DNA of 51,377 nt from Limisphaerales bacterium. Lineage in GTDB: Bacteria > Verrucomicrobiota > Verrucomicrobiia > Limisphaerales > UBA11358. Below, piece after piece: positions 1 through 8,717 of this stretch. The position numbers and the translations under genes are program-made. Within the stretch, counting starts at the first letter, position 1, and every line of letters starts with the position of its first letter. The stretch covers positions 1-51,377 of the forward strand of contig PMOA01000084.1 of NCBI GenBank assembly GCA_003161635.1, in the 5' to 3' direction. The notes beneath the pieces are model-generated. The model saw only the letters and a list, made by a program, of their open reading frames with translations, was not told the DNA's origin and did not search any database.

Positions 1-31
1 GCGATGTGGTGAGAACGTTCAAGTGCGCGCC

Positions 32-1588
32 CTACCTTTTGAATCGCGCCAGTGCGAATTCCGCCATTTCCTTTGCCGCCGGAATTTTGAACGCCAGCGC
101 GACGATTCCATAAATCAATCCCGCCAAAATCGCCGGCGCGAACACCTCGCCGATTTTCAGTGCGAGTGTTTGGTGGCCGAGGGCGTGTTCCCAAAAATGC
201 TCCCCCCCCCACGCTATCAAACCGCCCAGGGTGCCGGCGATGGCCAGCGGCAGAAAGGTGGCGCGCAGCGGTTCCAGTTCCAGTTTCCCCAGCTTTTTCC
301 GCAAGGCATAGAGCAGCAGGCTGGCATTGCCGATGGAAGTGATGGTGTTGGCGATGCCCAGGCCGCCCTGCCGCAGCGGACCAATGAACAGCACGGCCAA
401 ACCCAGATTCAGAACCAGGCAGACGATGCTGATTTGCATCGGCGTTTTGGTGTCGCCGAGCGCGAAAAACGCCCGTACCAGGATGTTGACCGTTGAAAAG
501 GCCACCAGCCCCGGCGCAAGGCACATCAGCGCCAGGGTCGCGCGTTCCGTGGAGGCGGCGGTGAATTTGCCATGCTCGAACAGCAGCCGGATGATCGGTT
601 CGGCCAGCACGACCAGCAGGACGGCGGCGATCAGATTCGCCAGCAGCAGCGTGCCGAGACCATGACGCAGGGTGGCGCGGAATTCGCCGAAGTTTTTCTC
701 CGCCGCCAGCCCCGCCAGGGTCGGCAGCAGAAAAGTTGCCAGCGAAATGCCGAACATGCCCTGTGGCAGTTCCATGAGCCGCACGGCATAGTCGAAGGAG
801 GCGTTGATCTGCGGGTCCACGTAAAAGGCGATGGTCTGCGTCAACAGCACATTGATTTGGAAGGCGGCGACGCCGATGGTGCCGGGAATCATTCGCATCA
901 CGACGAGCCGGACGGTTTCATTTTGCCACGGCGAAACCCACTGGTAACGGAAGCCGTCGTGCCAGAGCGTCGGCAGTTGAAAGGCCGCCTGCGCCACGCC
1001 CGCCGCCAGCACGCCGATGGTCAGCGCGAAAATTTGTTCGTGCAACTCGTGCCCCATCTTTGGCGCGAGCCAGAGCACGGACGCGATCATCACGACGTTC
1101 AGCATCGTCGCGCTCATTGCCGGAATGAAAAAATGTCCACGCGCGTTGAGCATGCCCATGAACGCCGCCGCGAGGCACACGAGCAGCATGTAGGGAAACA
1201 TCACGCGCAAAAGCCGCAGCATGAGTTCGGTGTTTTCGTTGAATTGATGAACGGCCAGCGCAATCGAGAGGCCGAGCATGACCACGCCGATGATCGCTGC
1301 CGCCGCGACGACGAGGCCGGAAATCACAGCGTTGGCGGCGCGCCACATCTCGATTTCACCGCGCGTCTTCTCCTTTTCCTTGAAAATGGGGACGAACGCC
1401 GCCGTCAATGCCCCTTCGCCAAGCAGCCGGCGGAACAGGTTGGGAATGGTGAAAGCGAGCTTGAACGCGCCCGCCACCCGGGTGTCACCCATGAAATTCG
1501 CATAAACCACCTCGCGCATCATGCCGAGCAGGCGGCTGATGAGCGTGGCGGCGGCCATGGAACCGGACGACTTGAGCATTTGCGACAT
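32..1588 (-). CDS. murJ: Lipid II flippase MurJ
   Basis: Integral membrane protein of the MurJ/MviN (MOP superfamily) type, which moves lipid II across the inner membrane for peptidoglycan synthesis. The protein is about 518 residues from the chosen start and almost entirely hydrophobic, fitting the usual 14 membrane segments. The N-terminal stretch around SRLLGMMREVVYANFMG and the following NLFRRLLGEGALTAAFVPIF are the family hallmark. I chose the ATG at 1588 (MSQMLKSSG) rather than the longer frame from 1684. The 32 extra residues of that frame (including ALGLWTLAF) are a translation of a heptamer repeat in the intergenic region. Divergent from tyrS. The stop codon is a TAG at 32-34. Family assignment is confident; the start is inferred. 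Confidence 0.95.
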   Translation of the reverse strand: MSQMLKSSGSMAAATLISRLLGMMREVVYANFMGDTRVAGAFKLAFTIPNLFRRLLGEGALTAAFVPIFKEKEKTRGEIEMWRAANAVISGLVVAAAAIIGVVMLGLSIALAVHQFNENTELMLRLLRVMFPYMLLVCLAAAFMGMLNARGHFFIPAMSATMLNVVMIASVLWLAPKMGHELHEQIFALTIGVLAAGVAQAAFQLPTLWHDGFRYQWVSPWQNETVRLVVMRMIPGTIGVAAFQINVLLTQTIAFYVDPQINASFDYAVRLMELPQGMFGISLATFLLPTLAGLAAEKNFGEFRATLRHGLGTLLLANLIAAVLLVVLAEPIIRLLFEHGKFTAASTERATLALMCLAPGLVAFSTVNILVRAFFALGDTKTPMQISIVCLVLNLGLAVLFIGPLRQGGLGIANTITSIGNASLLLYALRKKLGKLELEPLRATFLPLAIAGTLGGLIAWGGEHFWEHALGHQTLALKIGEVFAPAILAGLIYGIVALAFKIPAAKEMAEFALARFKR

Positions 1589-1601
1589 CGGGCGAAAGGC
1601 T

Positions 1602-1634
1602 AGAGTCCAAAGTCCCAAGGCTAAAGTCCAAAGT
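1602..1634. repeat. Heptameric AAAGTCC-type tandem repeat
   Basis: A degenerate tandem array built on the seven-base unit AAAGTCC lies just upstream of murJ. It is the same style of array as the ATTTCGG and TTCTGCA heptamers inside the debranching enzyme at 44-45 kb. It explains the spurious N-terminal extension of the murJ frame. The rest of the 309-base murJ-tyrS gap holds a GAGGAC-type six-base repeat (about 1645-1702), a palindromic element (1740-1806) and a second heptamer array (about 1855-1888). I see no convincing promoter. Confidence 0.6.
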
Positions 1635-1739
1635 GCGCTGCGATGGCACTTTCGTCCTCGTTCTCGTAATCGAATCCGGCTCAAAAAACGAGGACGAGGA
1701 GGATGCGAGCTAATTGGGGACGCAGCCGGGCACTGCGGC

Positions 1740-1806
1740 GGAATGCCGCATTCATGCGGCAGCGAGCACGCACAATTTAATATCTGCCGGATAAATCCGG
1801 CGTTCC
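1740..1806. repeat. Two-hairpin palindromic element upstream of tyrS
   Basis: Two perfect short hairpins stand close together: GCCGCA/TGCGGC at 1745-1760 with a four-base loop and GCCGGA/TCCGGC at 1786-1801 with a four-base loop. They are bracketed by the near-perfect inverted ends GGAATGCC and GGCGTTCC. The shape is that of a REP/MITE-like intergenic element. It lies about 90 bases before the tyrS start, so an effect on the tyrS leader is possible but not shown. Confidence 0.55.
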
Positions 1807-1897
1807 TCCCGAAACGATGCGCGGATTTGTTGCAGTATCAGGGTGCGCCCGCTAATTGGCGATTGGCAATCGGCGGCTGGCGATTTAGCTTTGGCGC

Positions 1898-3175
1898 GTG
1901 AGCATTCTGGAAGAACTCAAATGGCGCGGCCTCGTGGCCGATTGCACCGACGCGCCGGAACTGGCCAAACGCATGGCCGCACCGATTACGCTTTACTGCG
2001 GCTTCGACCCGACGGCGGACAGCCTGCACGTCGGCAACCTTGTGCCGCTGCTGGCGCTGCGCCGGTTTCAGTTGCTCGGCCATCATCCCATTGCCGTTGC
2101 GGGCGGTGCGACCGGTTCAATTGGTGATCCGAGCGGCAGAACCACCGAGCGACAATTGCTCACGAAGGAAGTTTTGGACCACAACATCGCCAGCGTGAAA
2201 GTTCAGCTCGCAAAGCTGCTGGATTTTGACACGAAACAAAATCCCGCGCGACTGGTGGACAACGCCTCGTGGACGGCGGGGATTTCGTTCCTGGATTTTC
2301 TGCGCGAAATCGGGAAACATTTTTCCGTCAACCAGATGGTGGCCAAGGAAAGCGTCCGCGCCCGCATGGAAGACCGCGAAGTGGGCATCAGCTACACCGA
2401 GTTCAGCTACATGCTGCTGCAGGCTTTTGATTTCATGGTGCTGTGCCGTGACGCCAATTGCGAACTGCAAATCGGCGGCAGCGACCAATGGGGCAACATC
2501 ACCGCCGGCATTGACCTCACGCGCAAAAAACTTGGCAAAACGGTCTATGGCCTCACGCTCCCACTCATCACCAACGCCGACGGCACCAAATTCGGCAAGA
2601 CTGAGGCCGGGGCCATCTGGCTCGACCCAAAGCGCACGAGCGTCTATCGCTTCTACCAATTCTGGATAAACACCGACGACCGCGACGTCATCCGCTACCT
2701 GAAATTCTTCACATTTTTATCGAAGGAGGGAATTGAGGCGTTGGAAAAGAAGCATGCGGAAAATCCCGGCGCGCGTGAAGCCCACAAGGCCCTGGCCAGG
2801 GCGGCGACCGATTTGATTCACGGCCCGAATGCGGCGACGGAAGCCATCCGCGCCAGCGAAATTCTTTTTGGCGGTGAACTGAAAGGCATTGCCGAAAGCA
2901 CCTTCAACGAAATCGTCGGCGAAGTGCCCACCAAGGAAATTGAGAAATCAAAACTTGATGGCGCCGGTTTGCCGCTGGTGGAACTGCTCGTTTACTCTGG
3001 TTTGTGCCCGTCCAAGGGCCAGGCGCGCAAGGACATTGAAGGCGGCGGCGTGAACGTGAACAACGTCCGCGAATCAAACTTCCAGCGCGCAGTCACGACG
3101 AACGATTTACTTTTCGGCAAGCACCTGCTGTTGCGCAAGGGCAAAAAGAATTACGTCGTCGTGACGGTGAAGTGA
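1898..3175 (+). CDS. tyrS: Tyrosyl-tRNA synthetase
   Basis: Charges tRNA-Tyr with tyrosine in the cytoplasm. The class I signature HVGN (HIGH equivalent) is at residues 44-47 and KFGKT (KMSKS equivalent) at 231-235. The tyrosine-binding stretch with GGSDQWGN is at 193-200. The C-terminal segment (roughly 350-425, LVELLVYSGLCPSKGQARKD) is an S4 RNA-binding domain. The 425-residue length matches the bacterial family. The start is a GTG at 1898; no in-frame ATG upstream gives a family-like N-terminus. Convergent with the M48 protease gene, whose stop lies seven bases further on. Confidence 0.97.
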   Translation: MSILEELKWRGLVADCTDAPELAKRMAAPITLYCGFDPTADSLHVGNLVPLLALRRFQLLGHHPIAVAGGATGSIGDPSGRTTERQLLTKEVLDHNIASVKVQLAKLLDFDTKQNPARLVDNASWTAGISFLDFLREIGKHFSVNQMVAKESVRARMEDREVGISYTEFSYMLLQAFDFMVLCRDANCELQIGGSDQWGNITAGIDLTRKKLGKTVYGLTLPLITNADGTKFGKTEAGAIWLDPKRTSVYRFYQFWINTDDRDVIRYLKFFTFLSKEGIEALEKKHAENPGAREAHKALARAATDLIHGPNAATEAIRASEILFGGELKGIAESTFNEIVGEVPTKEIEKSKLDGAGLPLVELLVYSGLCPSKGQARKDIEGGGVNVNNVRESNFQRAVTTNDLLFGKHLLLRKGKKNYVVVTVK

Positions 3176-3185
3176 CAAGCTTCAC
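3167..3185. terminator. Possible shared hairpin between convergent tyrS and protease genes
   Basis: Arms GTGAAG (3167-3172) and CTTCAC (3180-3185) pair around a seven-base loop that contains the tyrS stop codon. The right arm covers the end of the opposite gene. The stem is only six base pairs and lacks a strong U tract on either strand, so a bidirectional terminator is only a suggestion. Confidence 0.25.
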
Positions 3186-5221
3186 GTTTCCTGGGCCATC
3201 TCCTCGGTGCGGATGGCGTCCACAAACGGCGGCATGGGGCAATCCAGCGAGTCGGCGATGGCACGGAGCAATTCGGCCTCGCGTTCGGTGACCTGGCCAT
3301 CAGCCGCAACGGTTTTGCCACAGGCCAGCAGGATGTTCCGTTGGACACCGGCCGGACATTTGGCCAGCCGGGCCAGCGCGGCGTCAACCCGGTCCAGGTC
3401 CCATCCGCTGCGCGGGACGAACTGGATTTGAGCGCCCGGTGCATCGAGGAACTGCTGCCCTTGAGCAAAGGCTGTCCGTGCCGCCGGTTCATCATCTTCC
3501 TGGCCGACGTGTGCCAGTGCGGAAAGCAGCAATGCACACTCCGGCAACACGTCCTGAACCCGCCCATACCGTGCCCGGTCCAGGTCCGGACCCTCGAAAT
3601 AGGCCCGTAACTGGCGGGCAACCATTTTCATCAACGTATATTCGAAAAGCTCGATGGCTCCGTCGCATTCAATGAGCTTCCGTACGGTTTCATTAAAGGC
3701 GGCATATTCATCCAGGCTGTATTCGCGCAAGGCTGGTACGGCAAACTCGGCCAGCGCGAGCTTGTATTTGACGCCCAAAGCCTGGATTTGCGAAGCCAGT
3801 GCGGCTGTGCGCTCCAACCAGGCCGGGTTCAGGTTCGCCCGCAGGATTTCCATTTGCCGGGCGCGCACTGCATCGTCCTCGCTCAGGAGCAGCGAACAGA
3901 CAACGCCGGCCGCGCCCGCAGGTACGCGCAGGGCCTGTTTCACCTCCTCCGGCAGGCCGAAGCGCATGGCGGCGGCCGCCTTGATGTGGTCGGCGGTCAG
4001 GCCGCCGGCATCCGCAACTAAGGTTTCGGGAAATTTCTGTCCCACGGCAAGGACCCGGGCCAGGGTTTCCTCGTAAACCTGGTCGCGCTCGTATTGGTTG
4101 GGCGGCAGCGTCTTGACCTTGGGAAATTGGCCGTCAAAGGCCGGGTCAATCGCCAGGACCCGTTTGGCCAGCGGCGGGTGTGTGGATTGAAAATTGAACA
4201 GCGGATCGTAGGCTGAATTCGCAAAATACAAGTGGCTGGCGGTTTCCGCATTGGGCGTGTCGAGCCGCCCCTGCTTGTAGAGTCCGCCGATTTTTTTGAG
4301 CGCGCCCGCGATGCCGGTCGGGTTTCGCGTGAATTGCACCGCCGCCGCGTCCGCCAGCCATTCGCGTTTGCGGCAAATCAGGCTTTTGATCAACCGCACG
4401 CAGGGCGAGCTGATGCCGCCGACGAGCAGGAACAAAATGCCGATGGGTGCGGTGGGAAGGAAAAAGGGGGTGGTGTCCTCGTCAAAAATGGACTCGTCCG
4501 GATCCCGGGCCTGGGGGCTCCCGCGCACCAAAATCCGGCCGACCGGCGTCGGCCAGAAAAGCCCGTGCATCAATCCCATCAGCCGCAGGTTCAGCCGCGT
4601 ATCGCCATTCAAAATGTGGCTGAACTCGTGGGCGATGACGCCCTGCAATTCATCCCGGGTCAGCAGCTTCAGGCAGCCGCGCGTGACGCCAATGGCCACG
4701 TCGTCGCGCGTGTGTCCGGCGGAAAAGGCATTGATGCCGCGTTCGTTATCGAGCACATAAATTTCCGGCACCGGCGTCCCCGAAGCGATGGCTATTTCCT
4801 CAACCACGTTGCGCAATCTTTGTTCATCAAGGTCGGAGGTGCCGGCTTCGACGCCCCGTCCGTCCAGCAGTTCGGCCACGACCGAACCGCCGGCAGAGAG
4901 CAGGCGGATTTTGTAAAGGCTGCCCAGGGCAACCGAAGTCAATGAAATCAGCGTGACCCAGCAGAAAAGGTATGGATTCCAGATTAATTTCAGAAAATCC
5001 ATCGGAAAAACCACCGCCTCCCCGCAAAGATCCAACAACGTGATCAAAAATATAATCGGATTCCACCAGACCCCGGGAAACATTGGATGCTTGAAGGCAT
5101 GAATGACCACGGCCAGCACCAGATTGGTCAGGGTCACCGTGACGAGCACCGCCAGTCCGAAAAGCCAGATCAGCCGGCGGGTTTGCTTCCGGGCGCGGGC
5201 TTCCTGGTCAAAAAAGTCCAT
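3182..5221 (-). CDS. M48 family zinc metalloprotease with C-terminal TerB-like region
   Basis: Membrane-anchored zinc peptidase of 679 residues, related to HtpX/Ste24 proteases. Three hydrophobic segments lie within residues 17-102. The zinc motif HEFSH is at 198-202, and the downstream REWLADAAA supplies the expected third metal ligand. An ECM14-like AFSAGH segment precedes the motif. Residues beyond about 400 are not protease. The last ~80 residues (LLACGKTVAADGQVTEREAELLRAIAD) resemble a TerB-like helical domain with an acidic repeat. The gene follows the nucleotidyltransferase by 65 bases on the same strand. The role is probably membrane protein quality control, by analogy only. Protease assignment is strong; TerB-like assignment is moderate. 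Confidence 0.88.
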   Translation of the reverse strand: MDFFDQEARARKQTRRLIWLFGLAVLVTVTLTNLVLAVVIHAFKHPMFPGVWWNPIIFLITLLDLCGEAVVFPMDFLKLIWNPYLFCWVTLISLTSVALGSLYKIRLLSAGGSVVAELLDGRGVEAGTSDLDEQRLRNVVEEIAIASGTPVPEIYVLDNERGINAFSAGHTRDDVAIGVTRGCLKLLTRDELQGVIAHEFSHILNGDTRLNLRLMGLMHGLFWPTPVGRILVRGSPQARDPDESIFDEDTTPFFLPTAPIGILFLLVGGISSPCVRLIKSLICRKREWLADAAAVQFTRNPTGIAGALKKIGGLYKQGRLDTPNAETASHLYFANSAYDPLFNFQSTHPPLAKRVLAIDPAFDGQFPKVKTLPPNQYERDQVYEETLARVLAVGQKFPETLVADAGGLTADHIKAAAAMRFGLPEEVKQALRVPAGAAGVVCSLLLSEDDAVRARQMEILRANLNPAWLERTAALASQIQALGVKYKLALAEFAVPALREYSLDEYAAFNETVRKLIECDGAIELFEYTLMKMVARQLRAYFEGPDLDRARYGRVQDVLPECALLLSALAHVGQEDDEPAARTAFAQGQQFLDAPGAQIQFVPRSGWDLDRVDAALARLAKCPAGVQRNILLACGKTVAADGQVTEREAELLRAIADSLDCPMPPFVDAIRTEEMAQET

Positions 5222-5286
5222 GGGCTACCGTTCGTTTGTAGCACAAGACCGGTTGGTGGGAAATCATTTTGCGAACGGGCGAAATT

Positions 5287-6042
5287 TCATTTTTTCGCGA
5301 GCTTCGCGAAGATCTGGTTGGCCTCTTCGAGGGTTTCCTTCGAGCCGATGTCGAACCACAGTCCGGGGACACGCCAGGTATAGACCGCCGTGCGTGGATA
5401 AAGCCATTGGACCAGCCGGCCCGGCTGGTCGGGATTGTTGCCCTCAGCGATGTATTGCTTGATGAGCGGAATCGTGGCCTTCGGATAAAAATAAAGCGCG
5501 ATGCCGGTGAGCGTGCTCGTGGGGTTCTTCGGTTTTTCCTCGAAGAAGGTGATGCGGCCGGAGGCGTCGGTGGAGATGGAATTGTATTTTTTGATTTCCT
5601 CAAGATTGCCCACGTCGTAAAGCGCCAGCACCGGCGCTTTTTTCTCGCGACAGAATTTTCCGAAATCGCCGAGTTTTTCGCTGAACAGATTGTCACCCGC
5701 CACGACGATGAGGTCGTCGTCCACCCTCTGGGTTTTGAGGACATAATGAATGTCGCCGATGGCGCCGAGTTTGTTGGTGTCGTTAGTCGAGCCGTCGTTG
5801 ACGACGGTGAATTCAAATTTGGATTTGGTGGCGCGGTAATGGTCCGACCATTTCTGGAAATGGCCGGCGAACCTGGCGTTGGTGACGACGTAAACGCGGT
5901 CAATGCCGCCGATGGGCGCGAGGTTGTCGAGCACATGCTCGACCATCGGCTTGCCCGCGACGGGCAGGAGCGGTTTCGGTTGCGTGAGGGTGAGCGGATA
6001 CAGGCGCGTGGCGTATCCGGCGGCGAGGATGACGACTTTCAC
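5287..6042 (-). CDS. Sugar-phosphate nucleotidyltransferase
   Basis: Member of the NTP_transferase family that makes NDP-sugars from sugar 1-phosphates. The N-terminal signature is LAAGYATRLYPLT followed by PKPLLPVAGKP, with the nucleotide-binding loop and the lysine typical of RmlA/GlmU/HddC relatives. The metal-binding aspartate is in VVAGDNLF. The length of 251 residues is a compact single-domain form without a hexapeptide acyltransferase tail. The start is GTG at 6042, overlapping the stop of the upstream ptsI gene in a GTGA junction, so the two are probably translated together. The exact sugar and nucleotide cannot be read from the sequence. Confidence 0.85.
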   Translation of the reverse strand: MKVVILAAGYATRLYPLTLTQPKPLLPVAGKPMVEHVLDNLAPIGGIDRVYVVTNARFAGHFQKWSDHYRATKSKFEFTVVNDGSTNDTNKLGAIGDIHYVLKTQRVDDDLIVVAGDNLFSEKLGDFGKFCREKKAPVLALYDVGNLEEIKKYNSISTDASGRITFFEEKPKNPTSTLTGIALYFYPKATIPLIKQYIAEGNNPDQPGRLVQWLYPRTAVYTWRVPGLWFDIGSKETLEEANQIFAKLAKK

Positions 6043-7817
6043 GTTTTATTTTCGAAAAGGCTGGGCGCGGCTTCGCGCGCGAACGTCTGGCAACGGACGT
6101 AAATTTCCGACGGCGATTCACACTGGAGAGCAAAGTTGGCCAGCTCGCGCGCTTCAGTCAATTTGAGCCGGCGAATCATGTATTTGACCTGCGCGACAAC
6201 AGTCGGGGCGGTGCTCAATTCGTCCACGCCGAGGCCGATCAACAGCGGCGCCAGCACCGGGTCGCCCGCGATTTCGCCGCAGACGTTGGCTTTGATGCCG
6301 TGCCGGTGCGCGGCGTCAACGGTCAGCTTGATCAAGCGGATGATGGCCGGGTGCGTTGGCTCGTAAAGGTGCGAAACTTTTTCGTTCGTGCGGTCGGCGG
6401 CCAGCGTGTATTGGATGAGGTCGTTGCTGCCGATGCTGAAAAACTTTGATTGCGCGGCGAGCGCATCGGCGATGAGCGCGGCGGACGGAATTTCGATCAT
6501 CACCCCGATTTCGATTTTGTCGTCGAACGGCACGTTTTCAGCGCGCAACTCGGCCTTGCATTTTTCGACGATGGCGTTGGCTTGCTTCAATTCATCCAGG
6601 CCGGAAATCATCGGATACATCATCTTCACATTGCCCTCGGCGCTGGCGCGGAGGATGGCGCGAAGCTGGGCGCGGAACAATTCGGGCTGCGCCAGGCAAA
6701 ACCGGATCGCCCGCCAGCCAAGAAACGGATTGACCTCCGGCGCCAGTTGCAAGTGCGAGGCAAATTTGTCGCCGCCCAGATCGAGCGTGCGGATGATGAC
6801 CGGTTGCGGTTTCAACGCGGTCGCCGCCTTTCGATAAGCTTGATACTGCTCCTCTTCCGTCGGCAGACGGTCGCGGTTGATGAACAGATATTCCGTGCGG
6901 AACAGGCCGACGCCCTCCGCGCCGTGCGCCAGCACGGATTCGATGTCCGCCGCGTCTTCGATGTTCGCGGACAAGTGAATGGCTTTGCCGTCGAGCGTGA
7001 CGGCGGGTTGCTGCTGGATTTCGTGAAGCTTTTCTTCGAGGGAAGCCTTGCGCCGCAGAAGCTGGCCGTATTCAAAAAGGGTTTGATCGGTGGGATTGAC
7101 GACAATTGCGCCGTTGTAGCCATCGAGCAACGCGTAGTCGCCGCTGTCCAATTCCTGGCTGGCTGTTTGCAATCCGACGACGGCGGGAATGCCCAGCGAC
7201 CGCGCCATGATGGCGGTGTGCGAAGTTTTGCCGCCGATGTCCGTGGTAAAGCCCAGCACGAATTTTTTGTTCAATTGCGCGGTGGCGGAGGGGCTGAGGT
7301 CGTGGCTGATTAAAATGCACGGCTCGGCGATGTGGTGCAGGTCAAAAGCGTCCTTCACCTCAAGCAGATTGTCCAGCACCCGCGACGTCAGGTCGCGCAT
7401 GTCGGTGGCGCGTTCGCGGAGATATTCATCGTTGGCCGCGAGGAGCGCCTCGGCGTAACGCTCGGCCACGGTGTGAAAGGCGTATTCGGCGTTGACCTTC
7501 TCTTCTTTAATCAGACGGATGACTTCGCCCACCAAGGCATGGTCCTCGAGCATCAGCAAATGCGCTTCGAAAATGTCCGCCTCCTTCGCGCCCAGATTTT
7601 CCACGACCTTGCGCTGCACCTCCAGAATTTGCTGGCGGGTTTGGACGAGTGACTTTTCAAAACGGCCGGTTTCCCCGGCCACTTCGCCAGCTGAAATTTC
7701 ACGCCGGGCGATGATGTGGCGGGCGCGATGCAGCACGAGAATTTTCCCGCGACAAACGCCGTCGGAGACGGCAATGCCCCGAAGAATCTTCTCTCCTTTT
7801 TGGAGCCGCTCGGCCAT
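6039..7817 (-). CDS. ptsI: Phosphoenolpyruvate-protein phosphotransferase (PTS enzyme I)
   Basis: Transfers phosphate from PEP to a histidine of HPr, the first step of the phosphotransferase system. From the ATG at 7817 (MAERLQKGEK) the protein has 592 residues. A frame from 7856 adds 13 residues that do not look like the family. The phosphohistidine sits in GGKTSHTAIMARSLG at about residue 200. The PEP-binding barrel follows with GVGLFRTEYL, RTLDLGGDKF and the C-terminal GSNDLIQYTLAADR and VCGEIAGD motifs. All expected parts are present. No HPr or EII gene is nearby, so the role may be regulatory rather than sugar uptake. Coupled to the nucleotidyltransferase by a four-base overlap. Confidence 0.93.
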   Translation of the reverse strand: MAERLQKGEKILRGIAVSDGVCRGKILVLHRARHIIARREISAGEVAGETGRFEKSLVQTRQQILEVQRKVVENLGAKEADIFEAHLLMLEDHALVGEVIRLIKEEKVNAEYAFHTVAERYAEALLAANDEYLRERATDMRDLTSRVLDNLLEVKDAFDLHHIAEPCILISHDLSPSATAQLNKKFVLGFTTDIGGKTSHTAIMARSLGIPAVVGLQTASQELDSGDYALLDGYNGAIVVNPTDQTLFEYGQLLRRKASLEEKLHEIQQQPAVTLDGKAIHLSANIEDAADIESVLAHGAEGVGLFRTEYLFINRDRLPTEEEQYQAYRKAATALKPQPVIIRTLDLGGDKFASHLQLAPEVNPFLGWRAIRFCLAQPELFRAQLRAILRASAEGNVKMMYPMISGLDELKQANAIVEKCKAELRAENVPFDDKIEIGVMIEIPSAALIADALAAQSKFFSIGSNDLIQYTLAADRTNEKVSHLYEPTHPAIIRLIKLTVDAAHRHGIKANVCGEIAGDPVLAPLLIGLGVDELSTAPTVVAQVKYMIRRLKLTEARELANFALQCESPSEIYVRCQTFAREAAPSLFENKT

Positions 7818-7871
7818 GCGGGAGAAATAGCCGAAATCGTCCGGGTTGAAAAGCAATTACGCAGGAAAAGA

Positions 7872-7956
7872 GGGGAGGGTTGGAGTTATGGAGTATTGGA
7901 GTGTTGATTTAACCGCCCCCGCATCCCATCGCCCCATCACTCCATCACCCCATTCC
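7872..7956. repeat. Degenerate short tandem repeats between efp and ptsI
   Basis: Two adjoining arrays of seven- to eight-base units, TGGAGTAT-like then CCCATCAC-like, fill most of the 140-base gap. They are low-complexity repeats of the same general kind as the heptamers elsewhere in the window. No terminator is evident among them. Confidence 0.5.
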
Positions 7957-7957
7957 G

Positions 7958-8515
7958 TCACGCGCGTTCCATGTATTTGCCGGTGCGGGTGTCCACTTTG
8001 ATTTTCTCGCCCGTCTTGATGAACAATGGCACTTGCACGGTGATGCCCGTTTCGAGTGTCACCGGCTTTTGCACGTTGTTCGACGAATCGCCGCGAATGC
8101 CTTCCGGCGCGTTGGACACCGTCAATGCCACGCTCGACGGCAATTCGATGGACACGGCTTTTTCCTCGACGAACGTCACGGTCACCGGGCTGTTTTCCAC
8201 GAGATAATTCTTCGCATCGCCAACCAATTCCGCCGCGAGCGTGACCGTTTCGTAGGTTTCCGAGTCGGTGAAAACGTAGTCCGCGCCGTCCTTGTAACTG
8301 AACTCCATTCTGGTGGTGATCATCGGCACCGCCTCGATTTTTTCGGTCGAGCTGAAGCGCACGTCGGAGGACTTGCCGGAGCGGATGCTGCGGAGTGTCG
8401 CCTGCACAAACGCGCGCAGGTTGCCCGGCGTGCGGTGCTGCATGTCCAATACCACGCACATGTCGCCGTTATAATTGATCGCCATGCCGCGGCGCAGATC
8501 GTTAGCTGTTGCCAT
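7958..8515 (-). CDS. efp: Elongation factor P with asparagine at the domain I tip
   Basis: EF-P relieves ribosome stalling at proline runs. The chosen ATG at 8515 gives MATANDLRRG and 185 residues, the normal size with three beta-barrel domains. The frame to 8548 adds 11 unlikely residues. The C-terminal signature KVDTRTGKYMERA is clear. The loop that enters the peptidyl-transferase centre reads HRTPGNLRAF, so the tip position occupied by modified lysine in E. coli (PGKGQ) or arginine in other groups is Asn32 here. Neither the lysyl nor the rhamnosyl modification could act on it. Divergent from nrdR across about 200 bases. Confidence 0.93.
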   Translation of the reverse strand: MATANDLRRGMAINYNGDMCVVLDMQHRTPGNLRAFVQATLRSIRSGKSSDVRFSSTEKIEAVPMITTRMEFSYKDGADYVFTDSETYETVTLAAELVGDAKNYLVENSPVTVTFVEEKAVSIELPSSVALTVSNAPEGIRGDSSNNVQKPVTLETGITVQVPLFIKTGEKIKVDTRTGKYMERA

Positions 8516-8682
8516 AAATTCAATAATTAAAGTTGAGTCTCTTCCCAAGAGACGGGAGCCGCATAAAATAACTGAAAATCGAGTGAAAGCAAGCGCGGTT
8601 TTGGGGCAAATTCAGTTAAAAAAAGTTATTAACAATCGGCATTTATCCAACAACTCCCCCTTGACACCACAAAACTTGGTAT

Positions 8683-8698
8683 GTTACAAACCTGTAAC
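8683..8698. promoter_or_regulatory. Palindromic operator-like site and promoter before nrdR
   Basis: A perfect inverted repeat, GTTACA-AACC-TGTAAC, lies 19 bases before the nrdR start. A TTGACA at 8661-8666 is a good -35 candidate. The best -10 at 17-base spacing (TTACAA, 8684-8689) is poor and lies inside the palindrome. The arrangement would suit a repressor binding over the promoter. It does not match the published NrdR box (ACACWATATATWGTGT-like), so autoregulation is not established. Confidence 0.4.
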
Positions 8699-8717
8699 CA
8701 CAATTAGAAGTGGCCTT

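Noticed and set aside
572-1603. 343-residue plus-strand open frame across murJ
   Set aside because: A shadow of murJ, Arg/His-rich with no family match; murJ itself is well conserved.
1589-1684. N-terminal extension of the murJ frame
   Set aside because: It is a translation of a heptamer repeat and gives a non-family N-terminus.
8549-8717. NrdR box before nrdR
   Set aside because: The dyad at 8683-8698 does not fit the NrdR consensus, so no NrdR autoregulation is claimed.
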